Of a stretch of 64,000 nt of DNA, positions 34,691 through 44,066 are shown one piece after another. The DNA comes from DUZB01 sp963747555 (GTDB lineage Bacteria; Desulfobacterota; DSM-4660; Desulfatiglandales; Desulfatiglandaceae). The translations under genes and the position numbers were made by a program. The notes under the pieces were generated by a model. It was given only the letters and a program-made list of their open reading frames with translations. It searched no databases and had not been told where the DNA came from. The stretch is taken from positions 214,316 through 278,315 of the forward strand of contig CAVVFZ010000009.1 in NCBI GenBank assembly GCA_963747555.1. Reading direction: 5' to 3'. Position 1 is the first letter of the stretch, and each line of letters opens with the position of its first letter.

Positions 34691-35887
34691 ATGAGATCGG
34701 GCAAATCAGGGATATCGCAGCCGGCCTCAACCTCGATGCGCATTGCGGTTCTCAGTTCCGATTACCGTGAGGTGGGTGGAAGAGAAAAATTTGTATTTGA
34801 AGTAACGGAACGTCTTGTCGCCAGACATGGCTGCGAAGCCCATCTATATGCCGGCAGAGCGCAGACCGAAAGAAGCGGCGTCATTTTTCATAAGGTGCCT
34901 GTCCTCCCGTTCCCCCGATGGTTCAAGCCGATCAGTTTTGCCTGGTTCACGGACCGCATGCTCAGAACCGGGTCCTACGATATTATTCATAGCCATGACC
35001 GCAATTTCACGCAGGATATCCTTACCCATCATGGTCTTCCCCACAGGACCTGGGTGAAACAGGTGAGAAAAAAACGGGAGAGTCTGTTCGATCGTGCGAC
35101 GGCCTGGGTGGAGGAAAAAGGGATCGCCCATCCGGGTTCTCCATGGATATTGCCGGTCTCCGACTTGAGCCGGAACGAGCTGCGAAAGGCGTTTGAGATT
35201 CCCGATTCGAGAATGCGGGTTATCCATCCGGGGATTTCAACAAAGCGCTTTTTCAACATGGATAGAGAGATTTGTCGGGCTCAGGTACTCCGTTCTCATA
35301 GACTGCACCCGGAGGATCTCATTCTGCTTTTTGTGGGAATGAACTTTGAGGTGAAGGGGCTGGACAGGGTTTTGGAGGGCCTGTCGGTTTTTACGGAAGG
35401 CGGAACGAAAAATCCCCGGTTGAAGCTCCTTGTTGTGGGAAAAGGAGATGAGAAAGCGTACGGAAAGATGGCGTCTGATCTGCGGATCGGTGAGCAGGTT
35501 TTTTTTGCCGGAGTTTCCGAGGAAGCAGAAAAATATTTTCTGGCAAGCGATCTGTTTATCCTTCCATCTCGTCTGGACACCTTCGGAATGGTGGTGCTGG
35601 AGGCCATGGCCGCGGGGTTGCCTGTGATTATTGCCGGCACGGTGGGAGCGAGGGATATTGTGAGGCCGAAGGAAAATGGTTTTATTCTTTCTGAAAAAAA
35701 TCTGATAGCGGATATGGCGGGTTCCCTGGAGAAACTCATGCACCAGGAACTTCGCGGGGCAATGGGGAAAAACGCCAAGAAGGAAGCCGCCTTGCACGAC
35801 TGGGATCTGGTTTCTGATCGCATTATGGACGTTTATAGAATGCGTATACAGCAGAAACGCGGAAACGGACTGGTTGGCATGGCTTGA
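34691..35887 (+). CDS. Glycosyltransferase family 4 (GT-B fold)
   Basis: 398 residues. The N-terminal part has VLSSDYREVGGREKFVFEVTERL and IIHSHDRNFTQDI. The C-terminal nucleotide-sugar domain has FVGMNFEVKGLDRVLEGL, LLVVGKGDE, VFFAGVSEEAEKYF and LFILPSRLDTFGMVVLEAMAAGLPVI with the EX7E motif. The pattern resembles WaaG-type lipopolysaccharide core glucosyltransferases, but the sugar is not predictable. AAGGA nine bases upstream supports ATG 34691. It is 27 bases after the hybrid kinase and 15 bases before the protease gene. Confidence 0.88.
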   Translation: MRSGKSGISQPASTSMRIAVLSSDYREVGGREKFVFEVTERLVARHGCEAHLYAGRAQTERSGVIFHKVPVLPFPRWFKPISFAWFTDRMLRTGSYDIIHSHDRNFTQDILTHHGLPHRTWVKQVRKKRESLFDRATAWVEEKGIAHPGSPWILPVSDLSRNELRKAFEIPDSRMRVIHPGISTKRFFNMDREICRAQVLRSHRLHPEDLILLFVGMNFEVKGLDRVLEGLSVFTEGGTKNPRLKLLVVGKGDEKAYGKMASDLRIGEQVFFAGVSEEAEKYFLASDLFILPSRLDTFGMVVLEAMAAGLPVIIAGTVGARDIVRPKENGFILSEKNLIADMAGSLEKLMHQELRGAMGKNAKKEAALHDWDLVSDRIMDVYRMRIQQKRGNGLVGMA

Positions 35888-35902
35888 TCCGGAGGGGCTT
35901 TC

Positions 35903-36715
35903 ATGTCTTACAGATTCCTCGTGTTTTCTTTCCTATTCTTTGGGTTGGCTTCTGTCTTTTCATCGGAAGCGGCAGCGGGGAAACTGTACACCTGGAAAGA
36001 TGCCCAAGGGGAAACCCATTTTTCCGACCGTCCTCCGGCCGCGGATAGCGTGAAGGGGGGGGTGGAAGAGAAAAAAATCAGAGAGGCCCCGGCAGTAAAA
36101 GAAGAGGCAGCCGAGGCAAAAAGTCCTGTAGAACATGCTGTCCAATGCACCTTTCGACTCAAGAATAAGCAAGGGGGCGCTTCGGGGTTTTTTATCAGCC
36201 GCTCCGGTCTGGCCGTTACGGCAAAGCATGTGGTAAAAGGCATCACCTACAGTATGAATGCCGAACTTCCGGGGGAGGAGAAGAAATACCCGGTGAGGAT
36301 ACTCAGGAAGAGTCAGAAGTATGACCTTGCCCTTCTTCAAGTGGTGATGGACCGACCCGTGCCCTTTCTCCAATTCAGATCTACGGACTCACTTGTTCCG
36401 GGAGAAGAGGTCTGGGCCGTGGGGAATCCTTTGTTGGCGTTCAGGGAAACCGTGACCAAAGGGATCTTCAGCCGTATTTTCACGGAGAAGGATTTCAAAG
36501 ATGAATTGAAGATGCAAAAATCCTCTCTCAATTACAAGGGAGACTGGGTCCAGTTCTCCGCGCCGGTGACGCACGGCAACAGCGGCGGACCGGTGGTGGA
36601 CGAAAAAGGAAAACTGGTCGGTGTGGTAAGCTGGGGGGTTGCCTCCCATACCGCCCTCAATTTCGCTGTCCCCAGTTCATATATCCTGGAAGACTTCAAA
36701 TCTTATCTTCCCTGA
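35903..36715 (+). CDS. Periplasmic trypsin-like serine protease with DUF4124 domain
   Basis: 270 residues. A signal peptide (1-25) ends in SSEAAAG. A short DUF4124-type stretch follows (KLYTWKDAQGETHFSDRPPAA). Then comes a trypsin-like domain with the triad His in VTAKHVVKG, Asp in KYDLALLQV and Ser in THGNSGGPVVDEKG. There is no PDZ domain, unlike DegP/HtrA. It is probably a secreted envelope protease. GGAGGGGC precedes the ATG. Convergent with the cyclase gene. Confidence 0.88.
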   Translation: MSYRFLVFSFLFFGLASVFSSEAAAGKLYTWKDAQGETHFSDRPPAADSVKGGVEEKKIREAPAVKEEAAEAKSPVEHAVQCTFRLKNKQGGASGFFISRSGLAVTAKHVVKGITYSMNAELPGEEKKYPVRILRKSQKYDLALLQVVMDRPVPFLQFRSTDSLVPGEEVWAVGNPLLAFRETVTKGIFSRIFTEKDFKDELKMQKSSLNYKGDWVQFSAPVTHGNSGGPVVDEKGKLVGVVSWGVASHTALNFAVPSSYILEDFKSYLP

Positions 36716-36765
36716 CGCAGGCCTTTCCGCCACGAATCTGGCCTGAGAGGACATCTCCCCCAACA

Positions 36766-38511
36766 TCACAACGACAACCCCATCGATTCGACCCCATACA
36801 GCGTTGCCTCTTCGTGAACTCCCTTTAAGAGGGTTTTGAACTGCCTCGTAACCTTCACATCGTCTTGAATGTGTTTGTAAACCGACTCGGAGACGACCAC
36901 TTCTCCTTTTTCAGCCGTTGACTGGATTCTTTGGGTGAGATTTACGGGAGAGCCCACAATTCCATATTTGGCCCGGGTTTTTGAGCCGATATTCCCCACC
37001 ACCACTTCACCGGCATTGAGCCCGATCCCCATCTGCAGTGGGGGGAGGCCTTCCGAAACCATCTCCTGATTGAACCCTTTCATGCTTCCCTGCATCTTGA
37101 AGGCACAGTCAACGGCCTTCCTGACGATGGGCTTTATGGGTTCGTCAAACGGGTCGAAAAAGACCAGTACGGCATCCCCGAAGAAATCCACGATGATTCC
37201 GTCATGCTCTTGAATCACCTCGATCAGGTGAGAAAAATAGTGGTTTAAAAATCGGATAATCTCTTCAGGCGTCAGGGTTTCCGAAAGCGGCGTGAACCCC
37301 CTTATATCGGACATGAGCATGGCCACTTCCCGTTTCTGACCGCCCAGCCTGGTGGCCTCCGGGCGCTTCAACAGCTCTTTTGCGATTCCCTGATCCACGT
37401 ATCTCCCGAAGGTATTGGCAATAAAGTCCCTTTCTTTCAGCCCTTCCACCATGGTGTTGAAACTTTGGGTCAACTGGGCGATTTCATCGCGGCCGTGAAC
37501 CGGAATCGGTTTATCGTAATCTCCCTTGGCCACCTTGTTCGCGGTCTTTGAAATGGCCGTAAAGGAATGAACCATTCGTCCCACCACCGAGCGTATCAGC
37601 AGTAAAATGATGAGTATGGCGAGCGTTCCCGCCGCAAAGTAGTAAGTGCGGAAATGGATCATGGGCGCCAGGACCTTATCCCCCTCGGCAAAAAGTACGA
37701 TGGTCCACGGAGCATACCGCAATCGGTAAAACCCCCCCACTTCATCCGGTGGACTCCCGGGTCCCAGAACCGTTCCATAAGGTTTTTCCTTGATGGCCTT
37801 TAACAGGGCCTTCTCAAACGGGTCGTCGGTTTGTCCAAACAAGAGTCCCTTTTTCATGACCAATTTAGTATGACAAAGATATTTGCCGGCTTTATCAATG
37901 AGACAGGCCTGCTCCGTATTCCACCAGCCAAATTTCTTGACGCCCTCCAGGAGATAATCGAAACGAACCGTCACCACCAAGGTTCCGACCACCTTGTCGG
38001 ATTCATCTTTGAGCAGGGATATGAGATTGACCGTTTCCTTTCCGGTTTGTGCATCGTATTGGGGGGAAGTGACGTCAAAGGGACGTCCCTTTTTGAAATG
38101 CATCATCGGCATTTCTTGAGAAGAACCTCCTCCTCCCATTGCCATCCCTGCCATCCCCATTCCTCTTCCCATCATTCCCTGCGCCGGCTCATTGCCCTTT
38201 TCCCATTTCAACTCGGCCTTTTCAACTCCTTTCATTCCCCGTAACTGCTCCAGTATCCATTCCTGTATCAGCGGTCCCCCTCTGTCGTCGGATGTATGGT
38301 GAAACAACTGAAGCCAATTGGTGATGTGTCCAAGTTTCATATCGATCTGGTGGGCGGCTCTCTGCAGTTTGACGATGGACGATTCCTGCCATTGGGTGAA
38401 AAGAGTCTGTCTCATGCTAATAAAGCCGAAAACTCCGACGAATAACAGGACCAGCGCAACGGGAAGCAGTATCAGAAGACTAAGGCGTTTTTGAAGACTC
38501 TTAATGGCCAT
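36766..38511 (-). CDS. Membrane adenylate/guanylate cyclase with Met-rich periplasmic sensor domain
   Basis: 581 residues. TM1 (about 12-33) is followed by a periplasmic Cache-like sensor (34-285) and TM2 (about 291-310). A HAMP domain (about 311-362) and a class III nucleotide cyclase domain (about 395-575) follow. The cyclase has metal aspartates D402 in SDIRGF and the one in DFFGDAVL, plus INLTQRIQ-type residues near 525. Within the sensor, residues 113-137 contain nine methionines in MXM-type spacing. Methionine clusters of this kind bind Cu(I) or Ag(I) in periplasmic copper proteins. The gene closes the cus operon (10 bases after the small gene), so a copper-responsive cyclic nucleotide signal is a reasonable hypothesis. 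Purine specificity is undetermined. Confidence 0.85.
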   Translation of the reverse strand: MAIKSLQKRLSLLILLPVALVLLFVGVFGFISMRQTLFTQWQESSIVKLQRAAHQIDMKLGHITNWLQLFHHTSDDRGGPLIQEWILEQLRGMKGVEKAELKWEKGNEPAQGMMGRGMGMAGMAMGGGGSSQEMPMMHFKKGRPFDVTSPQYDAQTGKETVNLISLLKDESDKVVGTLVVTVRFDYLLEGVKKFGWWNTEQACLIDKAGKYLCHTKLVMKKGLLFGQTDDPFEKALLKAIKEKPYGTVLGPGSPPDEVGGFYRLRYAPWTIVLFAEGDKVLAPMIHFRTYYFAAGTLAILIILLLIRSVVGRMVHSFTAISKTANKVAKGDYDKPIPVHGRDEIAQLTQSFNTMVEGLKERDFIANTFGRYVDQGIAKELLKRPEATRLGGQKREVAMLMSDIRGFTPLSETLTPEEIIRFLNHYFSHLIEVIQEHDGIIVDFFGDAVLVFFDPFDEPIKPIVRKAVDCAFKMQGSMKGFNQEMVSEGLPPLQMGIGLNAGEVVVGNIGSKTRAKYGIVGSPVNLTQRIQSTAEKGEVVVSESVYKHIQDDVKVTRQFKTLLKGVHEEATLYGVESMGLSL

Positions 38512-38520
38512 TGTCCTTGT

Positions 38521-38945
38521 CTATTTTACCTCATAGGTGAATTGATCAAACAGTTTTCTGTCCCCAAGAACCGCCTTTGTTTTGATGCTGTAAACACCCT
38601 TTTGACTGAAATCGGCGTTGGCGCCGTAAGCCCCTTTCATCCCCATGGCCATGGCTTTCTGTTTGGAACCGTCAGGTTCCGTTATGAGGAACCCCACCTT
38701 GCCCTGTTCGCCGGCGGTCCCATCCGGCGCGGTAATAGAGACCATCAGATGCTGTGTTTTTCTTTCCGGGAAATCATACAGCATGTAGTCAAAACGGTAA
38801 CCATCCACCACGGCTGTGTGGATTTGGAGCCCTGGGGTTTGGGGATGTTCCTGTGGCGGCGACGGGAGCCGGTACACAAAAGACAGGGATTATGAACAGC
38901 AAAAAAGCAAACCCAAAAAGCGGTAAAACAACGGATCTTTTCCAT
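38521..38945 (-). pseudogene. Small secreted protein of the cus operon, frameshifted
   Basis: The downstream part is open from a GTG at 38877 and encodes about 118 residues: TAVVDGYRFDYMLYDFPERK, GFLITEPDGSKQ, AMAMGMKGAYG and FDQFTYEVK. No export signal lies in that frame. A good hydrophobic signal-like stretch (VVLPLFGFAFLLFIIPVFC, then VPAPVAA) lies directly upstream but in the frame that continues from cusA, and the best ribosome site (AAAGGAG before ATG 38945) is in the third frame. At least one indel therefore splits a gene of about 140 codons. The product would be a periplasmic protein with methionine pairs next to the pump. No family is recognised. Confidence 0.55.
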
Positions 38946-41900
38946 TTTCGTTCTCCTTTTTTCATTTTCCGGCCCTTCCAGAGGGCATAGACGGCCGGGA
39001 TGATTATCAGCGTCAAGACGGTGGAGGATATCAGCCCTCCCACCATGGGGGCGGCAATGCGTTTCATTACCTGACTTCCGGTCTCAGTGCCCCACATGAT
39101 GGGCAGAAGACCGATGAGCGTGGTGGATACGGTCATGAGCTTGGGCCGCACCCGTTCCACCGAGCCTTCCAGAATGGCCTCCCGCAACTCTCCTCCTGAT
39201 TGCATATTCCCTTCCCGACTCATGCGATCAAATGCCTCATCCAGATAGACCAGCATCACCACGCCTGTTTCGGCGGCCAGGCCCGCGAGCGCGATAAAAC
39301 CCACCACCACGGCCACCGACAGATTATAATTCAGAAGATAGAGGAGCCACACCCCACCCACAAGGGCAAAGGGAAGACTTGCCATTACGAGAAAAGCCTC
39401 GCTGAAATTATGAAAGTGCATGTAAAGCAGAACAAAGATAATCGTTAAAGTCAAAGGCACAACCAGATTAAGCTTTTTACGGGCCTCCTGCATGTACTGG
39501 TACTGTCCGGACCATACCAGGGAGTATCCCACCGGCAGCTTTATTTCACGGGATACCACCGCTTTCGCATTTTCCACATAGGTCCCCACATCCACCCCTT
39601 TTAAGTCCACAAAGATCCAGGCGCTGGGCCGGGAGTCTTCCGTTTTGATGGCGGCCGGTCCCTTGTGGATGGAAATGTGGGCCAATTGGGCCAGGGGGAT
39701 GTGGGCGCCGGTCGGTGCGGTCACCAGGACCCCTTTCAGCATGTCGATGTTGTCCCGCAGTTCCCGGCTGTACCGGAGATTCACCGGGTATCTCTCGAGA
39801 CCTTCCACCGTATACGTTAGATTCTTGCCGCCGATGGCCGAGACGATGACGCCCTGCACATCCGCCACCGTGAGTCCGTACCGTGCGATCTGATCTCTCC
39901 TGATCTTGAAATCCAGGTAGTTGCCTCCCGTAACCCGCTCGGAATAGGCGGAGAGGGTCCCCGGGATCTGGCGCACCACCGCTTCTGTTTTGGCCCCCAG
40001 GTCCGAAAGAACCTGAAGATTCGGTCCCATGATCTTGATCCCCACGGGCGTTTTGATGCCGGTGGAGAGCATGTCGATGCGGGTCTTGATGGGCATGGTC
40101 CATGCGTTGGTCACCCCCGGAAAATGAACCGCCTGATCCAGCTTCGTCACCAGTTCGTCCATGGTGATATATCGTTCTTCGGGCCAGACCCAGGTGAGGG
40201 GCTTCCTTCAACCAGCCGGGCCAGGAGGTGAAAAAGCGTTCGACTTTTTTCTTACTCCACTGGTGAAGGATCTTTCCCTGTCGAACTTCGGGCCACACCC
40301 AGGTAAAAGGCTCTTTCACCCAGCCGGGCCAGGACGTGAAGAATCGTTTGACCGGAATCTGTTCCCGTACCACCAGGGGCCAGAGGGTGATGGTGGTCTC
40401 GATCATGGAAAGGGGCGCAGGGTCGGTGGCGGTCTCGGCGCGGCCCACTTTGCCCAGGGTATGTTGAACTTCAGGGAAACTCTGAATGATTTTGTCCGTC
40501 TGCTGGAGCAGTTCCTTGGCTTTCGTGATGCTGATGCCCGGAAGGGTGGTGGGCATGTACAAAATGCTTCCTTCGTTCAGGGGGGGCATGAATTCGCTCC
40601 CCAAACGGGAGAGCGGAAAAAAGGTAATGCTTAAAAACAGCAGTGCGATCAAGACCGTGATTTTAGGCCATTTCAGGACCCAAACAATAATGGGTTTATA
40701 GATCCGAATGAAGAACCGGCTCATCGGATTCTTCGATTCCTCGACAATGCGTTGTGGGATAAGACATATGAGGGCAAACAACGAAACCGCGAAAGCCGCC
40801 ACCAGGGACCAGTCGGGAAGGTGTAGCCCGGCCGTTCCACATGCGGTCACCAGGAGGGGAGCGCCTGCAGCCGCAAGGATCCAGAAGAAGATTCGTCTCC
40901 TGCGGGTCGTTTCGGGCGAAAAGGTCCTTTCCCGGACAAAAAAGGTCATGAGTACCGGAACAATGGTAATGGCCAACACGGCGGCCGCGGCCAAGGCAAA
41001 TGTTTTGGTGTAGGCCAGCGGTTTGAACATCCGTCCGGATTGTTCCGTGAGACTGAACACCGGCACGAAGGAAACCGTGATGATCAGAAGGCTGTAAAAG
41101 AGCGCAGGTCCCACCTCCTTGGCCGAATCCAGGATGATGGTCGTGTGGGATTTCTTTCCGTTATCACGGGACAGGTGTTTGTGGGCGTTTTCCACCAGGA
41201 CCACCGAGGCGTCCACCATGACGCCGATGGCAATGGCGATGCCGCTCAGACTCATGATGTTGGCGTTGATCCCCAGGATCTTCATGGCGATGAAAGCCAT
41301 CAGAATGCCCACGGGCAGGGTGAATACGGCCACAAAGGCGGAGCGGAAATGGAGGAGGAAAATGAGGCAGATGAGGGCCACCACCGTCAATTCCTCCACA
41401 AGCTTGCTCTTCAGGGTATGAATGGCGCTTAGGATCAGTTCCGCGCGATTATAGCCCGCTTCGATCACCACTCCCGGCGGCAGTCCCTGTTCCAGTTCTT
41501 TGAGTTTCTTTTTCACATTTCGGATGACTTGAAGGGCGTTCTCTCCGGAGCGCATGACGACGATGCCCCCCACTGCTTCACCCCGGCCGTCCCATTCCAG
41601 GACGCCCCGTCGAAGCTCCGGTCCCAAGTGGATGTCGGCTACCTGTTTGAGCAGAATGGGCGTTCCCTGTCTGTCCACCCCCAGGGCGATCTGCTCGAGA
41701 TCGCCAATGGACTGGATGTACCCCAGGCCCCGAACCATGAATTCCATCTCCGCCATCTCCAGGAGTCTGCCGCCCACGTCCTCGTTGGACATTTGAATGG
41801 CGCGCTTCACCTTTTCGATGGAGAGATCGAATGCCAGGAGCTTATTGGGATCCACCTCCACCTGGTACTGTTTCACGAAACCACCGATGCTGGCCACTTC

Positions 41901-42425
41901 CGAAACGCCGGGAACCGATGCCAGTTCGTATCGGAGAAACCAGTCCTGGATGCTTCTCAGTTGTTGAAGGTCTTTCGTACGGGTGGTATCCTTCAACACG
42001 TATTCATAGACCCAGCCGACCCCCGTGGCATCGGGGCCGAGGCTTGGCGTTACACCCGGAGGGAGTTTGCCCGCCACAAAATTCAGATATTCCAGGACCC
42101 TGGACCGGGCCCAGTAGAGATCGGTGCCGTCTTCGAAGATGATGTAAACGAAGGAGTAGCCGAAAAAGGAGTATCCCCGCACCACCTTGGCGAAGGGTAC
42201 GCTCAGCATGGCCGTGGTGAGGGGGTAGGTAACCTGGTCTTCCACCACCTGGGGGCCCTGGCCGGGATATTCCGTATAGACGATCACCTGCACGTCCGAA
42301 AGGTCGGGAATGGCATCCACGGGGGTTCTTTCCATGGCCAGGACACCGGCGATGATGATGAAAATCGTGCACAGGACCACCATCATCCGGTTTTTAAGGC
42401 ACCATGTGATGACCTTCTCAATCAT
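38789..42425 (-). pseudogene. cusA: CusA-type heavy-metal RND efflux pump, one frameshift
   Basis: Starting at ATG 42425, the first frame codes for about 745 residues of a CusA/SilA-class pump: VITWCLKNRMMVVLC, TPVDAIPDLSDVQVIVYTEYPGQ, GIAIAIGVMVDASVVLVENAHKHL. Near 40200 a run GAAGCCCCTC carries an indel, and the rest continues in a second frame from PLTWVWPEERYITMDEL through VKIMGP-like text to ALWKGRKMKK. Together these make a full-length pump of about 1,150 residues, which extrudes Cu(I)/Ag(I) using the proton gradient. A 36-residue unit (FFTSWPGW...WVWPE) is tandemly duplicated before the break. Past about 38966 the frame continues into what should be the next gene's signal peptide, so the native stop is probably also lost. 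The gene follows the mobile element by nine bases. Confidence 0.88.
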
Positions 42426-42434
42426 GCTCTATTC

Positions 42435-42692
42435 GTATCCTATTCAAATTCCCTGACGCCTAATTGCTTATTCATTAAATCCATTCCGCCACAAAGTCTT
42501 TTTTGCTGCCGCATCTGATTCCTATGACAGCACCGGCCCTTCTATACTGGTACGGACAAGTAGATGAAACGCAAGGGATTTCGCTGTACCAGCATAGAAG
42601 GGCCTCTTGACGGTCGGTGAAGGTTTATCCAAGATGCGGCAGCAAAAAAGACCTCGTGACTCCATTACTGCCAAAGTTTTTGGATAAGATAC
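42435..42692. mobile_element. 258-bp MITE-like element, copy 2, between cusB and cusA
   Basis: It has the same length as copy 1 and about nine in ten bases identical over the inner 195 bases by eye. Ends are GTATCCTATTCAAA and TTTGGATAAGATAC. The 6-base direct repeat CTATTC flanks it directly (42429-42434, 42693-42698). On the minus strand this repeat reads GAATAG and includes the cusB stop codon TAG. Nested stems are as in copy 1. No gene inside. Confidence 0.85.
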
Positions 42693-44066
42693 CTATTCCA
42701 TGTCCCCAAAGAAATCCCCTTCGTCTTTCTTCGCCTTTTTTTCGATCTTTTGATCCACCATCTTCTGCACCGCTTCGTTGAGGTTGGACTCCGAGTCCAT
42801 GAGAAACTGGCCCGAGGTCACCACCGATTCTCCCTCGCTCAGTCCGGCGATGACCTGTACACGATTGCGGGTCAGCAAAGGACCTAAAATAACGTCGCGC
42901 GGAATGAATTTTCCGTCTCCGATGCTCAAAAAAACCAGGTTCCGTTTTCCGGTACGAATAACCGCTTCAGAAGGGATCATTAAACCTTCCCCTCTTAAAA
43001 CGGTCTTGATGCGTACATTGGCATACATTTGAGGCTTCAGTTCCATTTTCGGATTGTCGAACACAATCCGCACCACCAGGTCTCTGGTTTTGGACTGCAG
43101 ATAGGGGTACAAAAAGGCCACTGTGCCGTTAAAGGTCTTGCCGGGCAGGGAAGGAAATGTCATTTCCGCCTGCTGGCCCGTTTCGATAAGCTCCAGTTCA
43201 TACTCATAAACATGTGCGTCCACCCAGACCCTTCTGAGATCGGCGATTTGAAAAACCATTTGTCCCGCCCGAACATAAGACCCTTCTTCCGCTTTTGTTT
43301 GAATCACGTATCCATCCAGAGGGGAACGGATCATTACGGTCATCTTTACGCGGCCGGAGGCTTTCAGTCCCTCGATAAATTCTTCCGGAACATCGAAATA
43401 GCGGAGTCTGTTTCTGGCCGAATCGAGCAGTCTGTTGTTTCCAGTCCCCTGTTCCCCAGGCATTTTGAGGGCCGCCAGGTATCCCTCCTGGGCCGTCACC
43501 AGTTCTGGAGAATAAAGTTCAAAAAGCGGATCTCCCTTTTTCACATGTTTGCCGGTAAAATCCACGTAGATCTTTTCGATCCACCCGCTGGTTTTAAGAT
43601 TGATCTGTGCGGTCAGGGTTTCATCCGGGGTGACGATGCCGTAGGTGCGAACCACATGGATAAGCGGACCTTTTTTGACCTTGCTGAAGCGGACACCCAT
43701 GTCCTGCTGGATGACAGGGTCAATCCTGACCTCTCCCGGCCGGGCCGTTTGGTCCGCATATACGGGGACCAGGTCCATGCCCATGGCGCTCTTTCCGGGT
43801 TTGTCGTATATTTCGGTGGGATTCATGGGGGCGCGCCAGTAAAGGATTTTCCCCTTCTTGCTTTCCGACGGGTTGGCTTTTTGTTGAGTTTTTTGGGAAT
43901 GGCCTTCTGACGGATGCGATCCCTGCTCAACCGGTGCGGTCATGGGCGCCTTCAAGTAGCCTAATACATAGGCAATGCCGCCTCCGAGAATGAGGGTGAG
44001 GATTGCAGTGGAAATAATGATCACCGTTGATGAAACGGTTTTTCTGCCGGATTCAACGGCCTTCAT
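42693..44066 (-). CDS. cusB: CusB-type periplasmic adaptor with heavy-metal-binding domain
   Basis: 457 residues. An N-terminal membrane anchor (about 14-36) is followed by a heavy-metal-binding domain (about 72-108) reading YWRAPMNPTEIYDKPGKSAMGMDLVPVY, in which the usual CPMHP is replaced by APMNP. Then come the adaptor hairpin, barrel-sandwich and beta-barrel parts (QINLKTSGWIEKIYVDFTGKHVKKGDPLFELYSPEL, VVRIVFDNPKMELKPQMYANVRI). It links the RND pump to the outer-membrane channel. The C-terminus ends KKDEGDFFGDME. Its ATG overlaps the preceding outer-membrane gene. The downstream junction with cusA was split by the mobile element. Confidence 0.93.
   Translation of the reverse strand: MKAVESGRKTVSSTVIIISTAILTLILGGGIAYVLGYLKAPMTAPVEQGSHPSEGHSQKTQQKANPSESKKGKILYWRAPMNPTEIYDKPGKSAMGMDLVPVYADQTARPGEVRIDPVIQQDMGVRFSKVKKGPLIHVVRTYGIVTPDETLTAQINLKTSGWIEKIYVDFTGKHVKKGDPLFELYSPELVTAQEGYLAALKMPGEQGTGNNRLLDSARNRLRYFDVPEEFIEGLKASGRVKMTVMIRSPLDGYVIQTKAEEGSYVRAGQMVFQIADLRRVWVDAHVYEYELELIETGQQAEMTFPSLPGKTFNGTVAFLYPYLQSKTRDLVVRIVFDNPKMELKPQMYANVRIKTVLRGEGLMIPSEAVIRTGKRNLVFLSIGDGKFIPRDVILGPLLTRNRVQVIAGLSEGESVVTSGQFLMDSESNLNEAVQKMVDQKIEKKAKKDEGDFFGDME

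Noticed and set aside
41529..42518. 329-codon plus-strand ORF opposite cusA, histidine-rich
   Set aside because: It is antisense to a clear RND pump and runs into the mobile element; the histidines come from reading the pump codons backwards.
43029..43910. 293-codon plus-strand ORF opposite cusB
   Set aside because: Antisense shadow of the adaptor gene, without ribosome site or domain.
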